The notes beneath the pieces were generated by a model. It was given only the letters and a program-made list of their open reading frames with translations, was not told where the DNA came from and made no database searches. Below, in pieces: positions 54,771 to 62,975 of a stretch of 64,000 nt of DNA. This DNA comes from Streptomyces violaceusniger Tu 4113 (GTDB taxonomy: Bacteria; Actinomycetota; Actinomycetes; Streptomycetales; Streptomycetaceae): assembly GCF_000147815.2 (NCBI RefSeq), contig NC_015957.1, positions 4,402,001-4,466,000 on the forward strand, given 5' to 3'. Positions within the stretch are counted from its first letter, which is position 1. Every line of letters begins with the position of its first letter. A program made the translations under genes and the position numbers.

Positions 54771-56098
54771 CAGGACGCGTCCCGAGCGGTGCGGAAACCC
54801 GAGAAGATCTGGCGGCGGACCGGCAGGTCCCAGTTGCGGAACGTGCCCCGGCAGACGACCTCGTCCACCGCGAAGGAACCGCCGCGCAGCACCTTGTGCG
54901 CCGGGCCGAAGAAGACTTCCGAGTACTCGCGGTACGGGAAGGCGCGGAACCCCGGGTAGGGCAGGAAGTCGCTCGAGGTCCACTCCCACACATCGCCGAT
55001 CAACTGCCGCACCCCCAGCGGCGAGGCGCCCTTCGGATAGCTTCCCGCCGGTGCCGGCCGCAGATGGCGCTGGCCGAGGTTGGCCTGGTCGGGGGCCGGG
55101 TCGGTGTCGCCCCACGGATAGCGCCGGGACCGGCCGCTGTCCGGGTCGTGGCGGGCGGCCTTCTCCCACTCCTCCTCGGTCGGCAGCCGCCGCCCCGCCC
55201 AGCGGGCGTAGGCGTCCGCCTCGTACCAGCTCACATGCACCACCGGCTCGTTGGGCGGCACCGGCTCGGTCACCCCGAACCGGCGGCGCAGCCACTGCCC
55301 GCCCTCGCGCCGCCAGAACAGCGGGGCGGCCAGGCCGTGCTCCTGGAGGTACGCCCAGCCCTCGGCCGTCCACCAGCGCCGCTCGCCGTAGCCGCCATCG
55401 GCTATGAACCGCTCGTACGCGCCGTTGGTCACCGGTGTGGTGTCGATGTGGAAGGCCGGGACCAGCCGGTGGTGCGCGGGCCGCTCGTTGTCCAGGGCCC
55501 AGGGCTCGGTCGAGGTGCCCATGGTGAACGGGCCGCCCGGGATCAGCACCTCCTCGGGCAGCGCCGCGCCGTCCGCCGTGTCGGGCGGCGGTGGGGCGGT
55601 GAGCGCGGCGGGTCCGCGGCGCAGCTGGTGGGTGATGAGCATCGTCTCGTCGTGCTGCTGCTCATGCTGCGCGATCATGCCGAAGGCGAAGCCCGCGTCG
55701 ACCAGCGGGGCGCCGCGCAACTCGATCCGCTCCAGGATGTCCAGCACCCGGCCGCGCACCTCATGGGCATAGCCGCGGGCCTCGGCGGGCGCCAGCAACG
55801 GCAGGGAGGGCCGCTCGGCGCGCGGATGCTCGAAGGCGTCGTAGATCGAGTCGATCTCGGGACGCAGTGCGTCACGGCCGCCGACCGCGCGCAGCAGCCA
55901 CTGCTCCTCCTGGTTGCCGATATGCGCCAGATCCCAGACCAGCGGGGACATCAAGGGGGAGTGCTGGGCGGTGAGGTCGGGCTCGTCCACGCACGTGGTG
56001 AGGGCGTGGGTACGGTCGCGCGCGGTGCGCAGTGCCAGCTCGGCGCGCCGGCGCAGCGCCTCGGGATCGATGGCGAGGTCCGAGTCGGGGGCGGTCAT
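54770..56098 (-). CDS. egtB: Hercynylcysteine sulfoxide synthase EgtB
   Basis: 442-residue non-haem iron enzyme that joins gamma-glutamylcysteine and hercynine with O2. The N-terminal DinB-like domain carries the iron triad: His in LVWDLAHIGNQEEQW and HEQQHDE; the C-terminal formylglycine-generating-enzyme-like domain (about 185-440) contains GGPFTMGTS, VVHVSWYEADAYARWAGRRL and RVLRGGSF-like VLRGGSF. Overlaps egtA as ATGA. Use of gamma-glutamylcysteine agrees with the presence of egtA and egtC. Confidence 0.93.
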   Translation of the reverse strand: MTAPDSDLAIDPEALRRRAELALRTARDRTHALTTCVDEPDLTAQHSPLMSPLVWDLAHIGNQEEQWLLRAVGGRDALRPEIDSIYDAFEHPRAERPSLPLLAPAEARGYAHEVRGRVLDILERIELRGAPLVDAGFAFGMIAQHEQQHDETMLITHQLRRGPAALTAPPPPDTADGAALPEEVLIPGGPFTMGTSTEPWALDNERPAHHRLVPAFHIDTTPVTNGAYERFIADGGYGERRWWTAEGWAYLQEHGLAAPLFWRREGGQWLRRRFGVTEPVPPNEPVVHVSWYEADAYARWAGRRLPTEEEWEKAARHDPDSGRSRRYPWGDTDPAPDQANLGQRHLRPAPAGSYPKGASPLGVRQLIGDVWEWTSSDFLPYPGFRAFPYREYSEVFFGPAHKVLRGGSFAVDEVVCRGTFRNWDLPVRRQIFSGFRTARDAS

Positions 56099-57351
56099 GG
56101 CCGTCCCTCCTTACCGGTGAGAGGAGCGAGCAGATCGTCGGCGGGACATCGGCCGCGGGCCACATAGCGGTCGGTGAAGGCGGCGACGGCGGCGGTGATG
56201 GCGGGGGAGGCGCCGATGCGGGGCAGCGCGTCCAGCGCCGTGGCGAAGCAGCTGACGGCGGCGGCGCGCAGCTCGGGGTCGGCCAGACCGTGGCGCGCCG
56301 CGGCCCGCCACAGCCGATTGCCCGGTGCGGGGCGTGCGCCCGCCGTCTCGGCGAGCGGTTTCACCACCCGGTAAACCGTTTCAGCAGCCTGCGGATCGTC
56401 GAAGAGGGCGACCGTGACGGCGAGGGGGACGATCCAGCCGTCCTCACCGCTCTGCGCGTCGATCATGCGCAGTTCCAGATGGCCGCGCGGGCGGACGGGG
56501 GGAAAGAGCGTGGAGGCGTGGAAGTCGAGATCGTCGAGGGTGGGCGGCCGGGGCAGCCCCGTCCGGGCCCACTGGCGGAAGGTCACCCCGGACGGCACCG
56601 CCCAGGGCCCCTTCTCGTCCCGGATGGCCATCACGGGCGCGTCCAGCACATAGTGGGCCCAGGCCGTGCGGGGATCCCCGCCGTCGGGCGGGGCGTGGGT
56701 GCGGCCGGGCTCCATCGCCGTCCAGACCGCCTGCCGGGTGGAGCGGTAGCCCGTGGGGCGGCCCTGGCGCAGGGGCGAGTTGGCGAACGCGGCGGTCAGC
56801 ACCGCGCCCAGCAGATGGGCGAGCCGCCAGCGCCGTGCCATGCCGAGCGGCCCGGGCTCCTCGTGCCCGGCGTCCACGCAGACCTGCACGGAGGCGGTGC
56901 TGCACATCATGGAGCGCCCGGCCGGCCCCCGGCGGTCGAAGTAGGTCTCCATGCACTCGTACCGGGGCGTGGTGAGGAACCGTCTCGGCGGCCGCCAGGG
57001 GTCGTGGCCATGGCCGGCCAGGCCGAGGCCGAGCCCGGCGAGAAGGGAGCGTACGAGGACCAGATCGGCGGCGGCGGACTCCACACACTCGGTGAGGGAG
57101 TCGGCCGGGAGGGAGCTGAGCTCCACCTGGCCGCCGGGTTCGAAGGTGATGGCGGACCGCAGCGGCAGTCCGCGCAGGGCGGTGACCGCGGCTTCGAGCC
57201 GGGCCGCCTCGATGGGTCGTGCGGGGATGTGCGGGTCGTACAGGAGCCATTCGAGCTCGACTCCGATGCGGCGCGGCGGCCCTGTCTTGAAGCAGATGCC
57301 GTGCAGCCGGGCCTCCATCTCGGCCTCGCTGATCGCCTTGTCGTCGGGCAC
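56095..57351 (-). CDS. egtA: Glutamate-cysteine ligase EgtA
   Basis: 418-residue GCS2-family ligase that makes gamma-glutamylcysteine with ATP for ergothioneine. Motifs: RRIGVELEWLLYDP, TFEPGGQVELSSLP, MMCSTASVQVCVDAG and FPPVRPRGHLELRMIDAQ. The GTG start is chosen because GGGAGAG lies 5 nt upstream; upstream in-frame sequence is non-coding. First gene of the four-gene egtABCD operon, the same order as in Mycobacterium. A 7-bp hairpin lies in the leader. Confidence 0.9.
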   Translation of the reverse strand: MPDDKAISEAEMEARLHGICFKTGPPRRIGVELEWLLYDPHIPARPIEAARLEAAVTALRGLPLRSAITFEPGGQVELSSLPADSLTECVESAAADLVLVRSLLAGLGLGLAGHGHDPWRPPRRFLTTPRYECMETYFDRRGPAGRSMMCSTASVQVCVDAGHEEPGPLGMARRWRLAHLLGAVLTAAFANSPLRQGRPTGYRSTRQAVWTAMEPGRTHAPPDGGDPRTAWAHYVLDAPVMAIRDEKGPWAVPSGVTFRQWARTGLPRPPTLDDLDFHASTLFPPVRPRGHLELRMIDAQSGEDGWIVPLAVTVALFDDPQAAETVYRVVKPLAETAGARPAPGNRLWRAAARHGLADPELRAAAVSCFATALDALPRIGASPAITAAVAAFTDRYVARGRCPADDLLAPLTGKEGRP

Positions 57352-57378
57352 TGTCTCTCTCCCGTCCCGTTCCGGCAA

Positions 57379-57400
57379 CGGCTCGCTGTGAAACGAGCCG
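57379..57400 (-). promoter_or_regulatory. Leader hairpin upstream of egtA
   Basis: CGGCTCG-N8-CGAGCCG, a perfect 7-bp stem about 28 nt before the egtA GTG. It could be a transcript structure or an operator; no factor is known to me. Confidence 0.3.
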
Positions 57401-57528
57401 ATATGTCGCCGTCCACCTTTACCTGCCGACGCACCGGGCTCAAGGGTGCCTCCAGAGTTGCACAAGAGTTCATCCGCCGCCGCGTGGGCAGGCAGGATGG
57501 CTGACGGCCGTGGCGGTTCCCCTGCTCG

Positions 57529-57544
57529 TACCGACTGGTTAGTA
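57529..57544. promoter_or_regulatory. Candidate TetR-type operator TACCGACTGGTTAGTA
   Basis: Imperfect 16-bp dyad 55 bp upstream of the quinone-oxidoreductase/acyl-CoA dehydrogenase operon. It resembles the ACCGACNNGTCGGT class of operators seen before actinobacterial acyl-CoA metabolism genes; three pairs are mismatched. Confidence 0.35.
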
Positions 57545-57598
57545 TGTGCGCCCGGCGCGGGTAACGCGTCCCGACGATCCGTTTGTGGAGGCCACCGG

Positions 57599-58603
57599 AT
57601 GCAGGCATGGCGAGTGCACGACAATGGCGAGCCGGGTGAGGTCATGCGCCTCGACGACGTGCCCGATCCCCAGGCGGGACCGGGACAGCTGCTGCTGCGG
57701 GTCCGGGCCGTCGACGTCAACTTCCCCGACGCCCTGCTGTGCCGCGGCCAGTACCAGGTGCGGCCGCCCCTGCCGTTCACCCCCGGCGTCGAGGTGTGCG
57801 GCGAGGTCGTCGCCGTCGGCGAGGGCGCCGACGGCGAGGTGGGCTCCCGCGTCCTGGCCACGCCCACGCTCCCCGCGGGCGGCTTCGCCGAGCTGGTGCC
57901 CGTCGAGGCGGCGAACGCGCTGCCCGCGCCCGACGCCCTGGACGACGCCGAGGCCGCGGCGCTGCACATCGGCTACCAGACCGGCTGGTTCGGCCTGCAC
58001 CGCAGGGCCCGCCTCCAGGCCGGCGAAACGCTTCTGGTGCACGCCGCCGCGGGCGGGGTCGGCAGCGCCGCCGTCCAGCTCGGCAAGGCGGCAGGGGCGA
58101 AGGTGATCGGGGTCGTCGGCGGCGAGGACAAGGCCCGGGTCGCCCGCGAGCTCGGCTGCGACCTCGTCCTCGACCGGCGCGCCGATGACATCGTGGCGGC
58201 CGTCAAGGAGGCCACCGGCGGACGCGGCGCGGACGTCGTCTACGACCCGGTCGGCGGCGACGCCTTCGTCAAGTCCGTCAAATGCGTCGCCTTCGAGGGC
58301 CGCATCGTGGTCGTCGGATTCGCCAGCGGCGTCGTCCCCCAGGCCGCCCTCAACCACGCCCTGGTCAAGAACTACGCCATCCTCGGCCTCCACTGGGGCC
58401 TGTACAACACCCACGACCCGGCCGCGGTCCGCGCCTGCCACGAGGAGCTGACCAAGCTCGCCGCACAGGGCACCGTCAAGCCGCTGGTCAGCGAGCGCGT
58501 ACCGCTGGAGGGCGCGGCCGACGCCGTGCAGCGCGTCGCCGACGGCGTGACCACCGGCCGTGTGGTGGTCGTCCCCGCGCAGCCCGCCGGAGGCGCCCGA
58601 TGA
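57599..58603 (+). CDS. NADPH:quinone oxidoreductase-like MDR enzyme
   Basis: 334-residue zinc-free medium-chain dehydrogenase. GroES-like N-terminal half (VNFPDALLCRGQYQVRPPLP, FTPGVEVCGEVVAVG), NADPH motif VHAAAGGVGSAAVQLGKAAG and DVVYDPVGGDAF in the C-terminal half. Family members reduce quinones or 2-enoyl thioesters. GTGGAGG is 7 nt before the ATG. It leads a tightly overlapping operon with two acyl-CoA dehydrogenases, which points to acyl-CoA rather than quinone metabolism. A similar grouping exists at the fadB4-fadE23 locus of M. tuberculosis (recollection). Confidence 0.85.
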   Translation: MQAWRVHDNGEPGEVMRLDDVPDPQAGPGQLLLRVRAVDVNFPDALLCRGQYQVRPPLPFTPGVEVCGEVVAVGEGADGEVGSRVLATPTLPAGGFAELVPVEAANALPAPDALDDAEAAALHIGYQTGWFGLHRRARLQAGETLLVHAAAGGVGSAAVQLGKAAGAKVIGVVGGEDKARVARELGCDLVLDRRADDIVAAVKEATGGRGADVVYDPVGGDAFVKSVKCVAFEGRIVVVGFASGVVPQAALNHALVKNYAILGLHWGLYNTHDPAAVRACHEELTKLAAQGTVKPLVSERVPLEGAADAVQRVADGVTTGRVVVVPAQPAGGAR

Positions 58604-59805
58604 GCGCCGCCGGGCAGCACCCCGCCGTGGACGCCGACGAGCTGCGCCGCCGCGTCCGCGACCTCCTGGACGCCCATCCGCCCGCCACCACCGAACCCCT
58701 GGACTTCCTGCGCGCCCGCTTCGACGCCGGACTCGCCTGGGTGCACTACCCGGCCGGACTCGGCGGCCTGGACGCTCCGCGCTCCCTGCAGGCCGTCGTC
58801 GACGCCGAACTGGCGGCCGCCGGAGCACCCGACAACGACCCCCGCCGCATCGGCATCGGCCTGGGCATGGCCGCCCCCACCATCCTCGGCTTCGGCACCG
58901 ACGAGCAGCGGCAGCGGCTGCTGCGTCCGCTGTGGACCGGTGAGGAGGTGTGGTGCCAGCTCTTCAGCGAGCCCGGCGCCGGATCCGACCTCGCGGCCCT
59001 GGCCACCCGGGCCGTGCGCGACGGCGAGGACTGGGTGGTCGACGGACAGAAGGTCTGGACCTCCAGCGCCCATATCGCCCGCTGGGCCATCCTCATCGCC
59101 CGCACCGACCCCGACCAGCCCAAACACCGCGGCATCAGCTACTTCATCTGCGATATGACCGACCCCGGGGTCGAGGTCCGGCCGCTGCGCCAGATCACCG
59201 GCGAGGCGGAGTTCAACGAGGTCTTCCTCACCGGAGTGCGGATCCCCGACAGCCGGCGGCTCGGCGAGATCGGCGAGGGCTGGCGCGTCGCCCAGACCAC
59301 CCTGATGAACGAGCGGGTCGCCATCGGTGGCGGCCGCGTCCCCCGCGAGGGCGGCATGATCGGCCTGGTCGCCGACACCTGGCGCGAACGGCCCGAACTG
59401 CGCACCCACGACCTCCACCAGCGGCTGCTGCGGCTGTGGATGGAGTCCGAGGCGGCCCGGCTCGCGGGCGAGCGGCTGCGCCAGCAGCTCGCGGTCGGCC
59501 AGCCCGGCCCCGAGGGCTCGGCCATGAAACTCGCCTTCGCCCGCCTCAACCAGCACATCAGCGCGCTGGAGGTCGAGCTGCTGGGGGAGGAGGGACTGCG
59601 CTACGACGACTGGACGCTGCGCCGCCCCGAACTGGTGGACTTCACCGGACGCGAGGCCGGCTACCGCTATCTGCGCGCCAAGGGCAACTCCATCGAGGGC
59701 GGCACCTCGGAGGTGCTGCTCAACATCATCGCCGAACGCGTCCTGGGCCTGCCGCCCGAGCCGCGGACCGACAAGGACGTCCCGTGGAAGGACCTGCCCC
59801 GATGA
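58600..59805 (+). CDS. Acyl-CoA dehydrogenase (FadE), larger subunit
   Basis: 401-residue FAD acyl-CoA dehydrogenase. CQLFSEPGAGSDLAAL (FAD/substrate motif), KVWTSSAHIARWAIL, ISYFICDM, and the C-terminal GNSIEGGTSEVLLNIIAERV (FAD binding; catalytic region). Overlaps the previous stop and the next start as ATGA on both sides. Adjacent pairs of unequal ACADs in actinobacteria often form alpha2beta2 heterotetramers acting on ring or side-chain CoA esters; this gene and the next fit that pattern (inference). Confidence 0.87.
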   Translation: MSAAGQHPAVDADELRRRVRDLLDAHPPATTEPLDFLRARFDAGLAWVHYPAGLGGLDAPRSLQAVVDAELAAAGAPDNDPRRIGIGLGMAAPTILGFGTDEQRQRLLRPLWTGEEVWCQLFSEPGAGSDLAALATRAVRDGEDWVVDGQKVWTSSAHIARWAILIARTDPDQPKHRGISYFICDMTDPGVEVRPLRQITGEAEFNEVFLTGVRIPDSRRLGEIGEGWRVAQTTLMNERVAIGGGRVPREGGMIGLVADTWRERPELRTHDLHQRLLRLWMESEAARLAGERLRQQLAVGQPGPEGSAMKLAFARLNQHISALEVELLGEEGLRYDDWTLRRPELVDFTGREAGYRYLRAKGNSIEGGTSEVLLNIIAERVLGLPPEPRTDKDVPWKDLPR

Positions 59806-60941
59806 GCACCCCGGACCTGCTCTACTCCGAGGCGGAGGACGATCTGCGCGCGGCCGTACGGTCGCTGCTCGCCGACCGCTGCCCGCCCGCCACGGTGCTC
59901 TCCCAGGCCGAGAGCGGCCGGGCCCACGACGTCGCGCTGTGGGGCGCGCTCGGCGCCGAGATGGGCACCGCCGGACTGCTGGTGCCCGACAAGCTCGGCG
60001 GCCAGGGCGCCACCGCGCGCGAGGCGGCCGTCGTCATGGAGGAGCTCGGCCGCGCCGTCGCCCCCGTGCCCTACCTCACCAGCGCCGTCCTCGCCGCCAG
60101 TGCCCTGCTGGGCTGCGACACCGACCAGGAGCCGGTGGCCCGGCTGCTCGGCGCGCTCGCCGAGGGCCGCACGGTCGGCGCCCTCGCACTGCCGCTGTCC
60201 ACCGTGGCCGGTGTGCCCGGCACGCCCGCCGCGACCGTACGGGCCGACGGCGACGGAACGCTCAGCGGCCAGGTCTCCGGGGTCGCGGGCGCGGCGGGCG
60301 CCGATGTGCTCCTCGTCCCCGCCACCGGCGCGGACGGATACGGGCTGTACGCCGTGGGGACCGCCGAGACCAGCGTCACCGTCGAACCCCTCACCTCGCT
60401 CGACCTCACCCGCCCGCTCGCCGCGGTGACCCTCACCGGCGCCCCGGCCCGCAAGCTGGCCGGACCCGAGCGGGCCGCGGCGGCCATGGGACGGGCGCTG
60501 CTGACGGGGGCCGGGCTGCTCGCCTCCGAGCAGTTGGGCGTGGCCGAATGGTGTCTGACCGAGACCGTCCGCCACACCAAGGAGCGCCATCAGTTCGGGC
60601 GCCCCATCGGCTCGTTCCAGGCGCTCAAGCACCGTATGGCCGCGCTGTGGCTGGAGCTGGTCTCCGCGCGCGCCACCGCCCGCTACGCGGCCGACGCACT
60701 GGCCACGGACAGCCCGGACACACCGGTCGCGGTGGCCGTGGCCCAGGCGCACTGCGCCGAGGTGGCGGTGCGCGCGGCCGAGGAGTGCGTCCAACTGCAC
60801 GGTGGCATCGGCATGACCTGGGAGCACCCGGCACATCTGTATCTCAAGCGGGCCAAGAGCGATGAGATCGCGCTGGGCACCCCCGGCCGCCACCGGCAGG
60901 CGCTCGCCGGGCTGGTGGATCTGGCGGCCCCCACCGGCTGA
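59802..60941 (+). CDS. Acyl-CoA dehydrogenase (FadE), smaller partner
   Basis: 379-residue ACAD-like protein. N-terminal helical domain (LLVPDKLGGQGATAREAAVV), a weak central FAD motif, and the C-terminal HTKERHQFGRPIGSFQALKH and CVQLHGGIGMTWEHPAHLYL. It lacks the canonical central SEPxxGSD segment seen in the preceding gene, as is typical for the second subunit of heteromeric steroid-type ACADs. Start overlaps the preceding stop by 4 bp. Substrate unknown. Confidence 0.85.
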   Translation: MSTPDLLYSEAEDDLRAAVRSLLADRCPPATVLSQAESGRAHDVALWGALGAEMGTAGLLVPDKLGGQGATAREAAVVMEELGRAVAPVPYLTSAVLAASALLGCDTDQEPVARLLGALAEGRTVGALALPLSTVAGVPGTPAATVRADGDGTLSGQVSGVAGAAGADVLLVPATGADGYGLYAVGTAETSVTVEPLTSLDLTRPLAAVTLTGAPARKLAGPERAAAAMGRALLTGAGLLASEQLGVAEWCLTETVRHTKERHQFGRPIGSFQALKHRMAALWLELVSARATARYAADALATDSPDTPVAVAVAQAHCAEVAVRAAEECVQLHGGIGMTWEHPAHLYLKRAKSDEIALGTPGRHRQALAGLVDLAAPTG

Positions 60942-60949
60942 CCAGCCGG
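60934..60949 (+). terminator. Small hairpin at the operon end
   Basis: CCGGCT-GACC-AGCCGG includes the stop codon of the second acyl-CoA dehydrogenase. Confidence 0.35.
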
Positions 60950-60994
60950 ATCCGGCGAACCCGCCCCCGTTCCGCGATCACGCCACTAGAGTGC

Positions 60995-61034
60995 CGAACG
61001 GCTGTACGGCGCTCTGGTGACGAACGGCTGTACG
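60995..61034 (+). repeat. Direct repeats CGAACGGCTGTACG in the GMC oxidoreductase promoter
   Basis: Two exact 14-bp copies at 60995-61008 and 61021-61034 start 26 bp apart, about 2.5 helical turns. They end 31 bp before the start codon, so they are candidate activator or repressor sites. Confidence 0.5.
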
Positions 61035-61064
61035 ACACATCGTGCGAGGCCGGAACGGGGGCAC

Positions 61065-62585
61065 ATGATGAGCGACTTCGACTACATCGTGGTGGGCGCG
61101 GGCTCGGCGGGCGCGGTGGTCGCGGCCCGGTTGACGGAAGTCCCGGACACACGGGTGCTGCTGCTGGAGGCCGGGAAGGACGACGCGGCCGAGCAGATCC
61201 ACGACCCCACCGCGTGGTTCACCCTCATCGGCGGTGAGCACGACTGGGGCTACACCACCGTCCCGCAGCCGGGCCTCGCCGGGCATCCGCAGGCCGCCGC
61301 GCGCGGCAAGGTGCTCGGCGGCTCCAGCAGCATCAATGTGATGACCTATGTCCGCGGCCACCTCGGCACCTTCGACGCGTGGGCCGCCGACGGCTGCACC
61401 GGCTGGGACGCCGCGTCGGTGCTGGAGATCTTCCGAGCCATCGAGCACACCGAGGGCCGTGACCCCCGCTTCCGCGGCACCGGCGGCCCGCTGCGGCTCA
61501 GCCGGGCCGACACGCCCAACCCGCTGAGCGCCGCCTTCCTCGACGCCGCCAAGGAACTCGGCCATCCCTTCAACGACGACTTCAACGGGGCGGAGAGCGA
61601 CGGCGCCGGACGCCATGACTGGACCATCCACGAGGGGCGCCGACAGAGCACGGCGGTCGCCTATCTCGATCCGGCGATGGACCGCCCCTACCTCACCGTC
61701 CGCACCGAGGCCCAGGCACACCGGCTGCTCTTCGAGGGCACCCGCTGCGTCGGCGTCGAATACGCCGGATCCGGCGGTGTGGCACGGCGGGTACGCGCGG
61801 CGCGGGAGGTCATCGTGTGCGCCGGTTCGGTCGACTCGCCCAAGCTGCTGATGCTCTCCGGGATCGGCCCGGCCGGCCATCTGCGCGAGGTGGGCGTCCC
61901 GGTGCTGGTGGACGCCCCGGAGGTGGGGGCCAATCTGCAGGACCACCCCCTGGTCGGGCTGGTCCACGAGGCGGACACCCCGCTGCCGCCGCCCCCCTTG
62001 ACCACCGCCGAGGCGGCCCTGTTCACCCGGACCGACCCCGGGCTGCCCCGCCCCGACCTCGAGGTGTTCCTCTTTCACATCCCCTTCCACCCGAGGCTGC
62101 TGCCGTTCCCGCGGAACACCTTCACCCTGACGGCCGCCGCGATGCAGCCCCACAGCCGGGGCACGGTCCGGCTCTCCGGCGCGGACCCCGAGGACCGGCC
62201 GCTGATCGACCCCGGCTATCTCAGCGACGGAAGGGACCTCGCCACCCTGGTCCAGGGAGTCGAACTGGCCCGGTCGCTGGCCGCCACCGACGCGTTCGGG
62301 GCGTGGCAGCCGCGCGAACTGCTGCCCGGCCCCGGTGTGAGCGGCCGGGACGGCCTGGCCGACTTCGTCCGCGAGAACACCGGCACCTACTTCCACCATG
62401 TCGGCACCTGCCGGATGGGCGGGGACGAGGACTCCGTGGTGGACCCCCGGCTGCGCGTCCGGGGCGTCGAGGGGCTGCGGATCGCCGATGGATCGATCAT
62501 GCCGTCGATCGTCTCGGCCAACACCAACGCGGCCTGCGTCATGATCGGCGAGATGGCCGCCGAGCTGATCCGCGCCGACGCCTGA
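61065..62585 (+). CDS. GMC-family FAD oxidoreductase (choline dehydrogenase-like)
   Basis: 506-residue alcohol oxidase/dehydrogenase. FAD motif YIVVGAGSAGAVVAARLTE, GMC signature 1 GKVLGGSSSINVMTYVRGH, signature 2 VIVCAGSVDSPKLLMLSGIG, and catalytic His/Asn region TYFHHVGTCRMG and SANTNAACVMIGE. It oxidises a primary alcohol; choline is one option, but no betaine aldehyde dehydrogenase is adjacent. Two ATGs in tandem (61065, 61068) follow GGGGGCAC; either may be used. A direct repeat lies in the promoter. Confidence 0.87.
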   Translation: MMSDFDYIVVGAGSAGAVVAARLTEVPDTRVLLLEAGKDDAAEQIHDPTAWFTLIGGEHDWGYTTVPQPGLAGHPQAAARGKVLGGSSSINVMTYVRGHLGTFDAWAADGCTGWDAASVLEIFRAIEHTEGRDPRFRGTGGPLRLSRADTPNPLSAAFLDAAKELGHPFNDDFNGAESDGAGRHDWTIHEGRRQSTAVAYLDPAMDRPYLTVRTEAQAHRLLFEGTRCVGVEYAGSGGVARRVRAAREVIVCAGSVDSPKLLMLSGIGPAGHLREVGVPVLVDAPEVGANLQDHPLVGLVHEADTPLPPPPLTTAEAALFTRTDPGLPRPDLEVFLFHIPFHPRLLPFPRNTFTLTAAAMQPHSRGTVRLSGADPEDRPLIDPGYLSDGRDLATLVQGVELARSLAATDAFGAWQPRELLPGPGVSGRDGLADFVRENTGTYFHHVGTCRMGGDEDSVVDPRLRVRGVEGLRIADGSIMPSIVSANTNAACVMIGEMAAELIRADA

Positions 62586-62744
62586 GACGGCTCGCCACGC
62601 CCGCTCACCACCGAGGGGCGACCGCCGGGAATACCGAACAGCAGATCGGCACCCGTATGGAGCACCAGCCAGCAGCGTTTTAGGGGCGATTCTGGGCCAC
62701 ACTGACGGCCGGATTCCGATGCTCCGTGGCCGAGGAGGCTCCCC

Positions 62745-62939
62745 ATGGCCATTTCCATCTCCGTGGTCCTGCTGCTTCTGATCCTGACGGCGGTCTTTCT
62801 CCGCAGCGGCGGATTGCGCATCTCGCATGCGCTGGTCTGCGCGACGCTGGGCTTCTACCTGGCGAGCAGCAGCGTGGCGCCCACCATCTCCGAGGGGCTC
62901 GCCGCCACCGCGGACGTGGTCAGCAGCGTCCGCCCCTGA
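62745..62939 (+). CDS. Small two-TM membrane protein
   Basis: 64 residues with two hydrophobic segments (about 3-19, ISISVVLLLLILTAVFL; about 27-45, SHALVCATLGFYLASSS) joined by a short basic loop. GAGGAGGCTCCCC precedes the ATG. Similar small proteins are common in Streptomyces and have no known function. It converges on the encapsulin gene, 36 bp away. Confidence 0.65.
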   Translation: MAISISVVLLLLILTAVFLRSGGLRISHALVCATLGFYLASSSVAPTISEGLAATADVVSSVRP

Positions 62940-62975
62940 CCCACGCCCGCGGCGACCGGCAACCGCCGGCCGGGC

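Noticed and set aside
55374..57969. Longer starts for egtA and egtC
   Set aside because: Upstream parts are shadows of egtB or non-coding; the MCRH start of EgtC requires Cys2 as nucleophile, and egtA has a good ribosome-binding site at its GTG.
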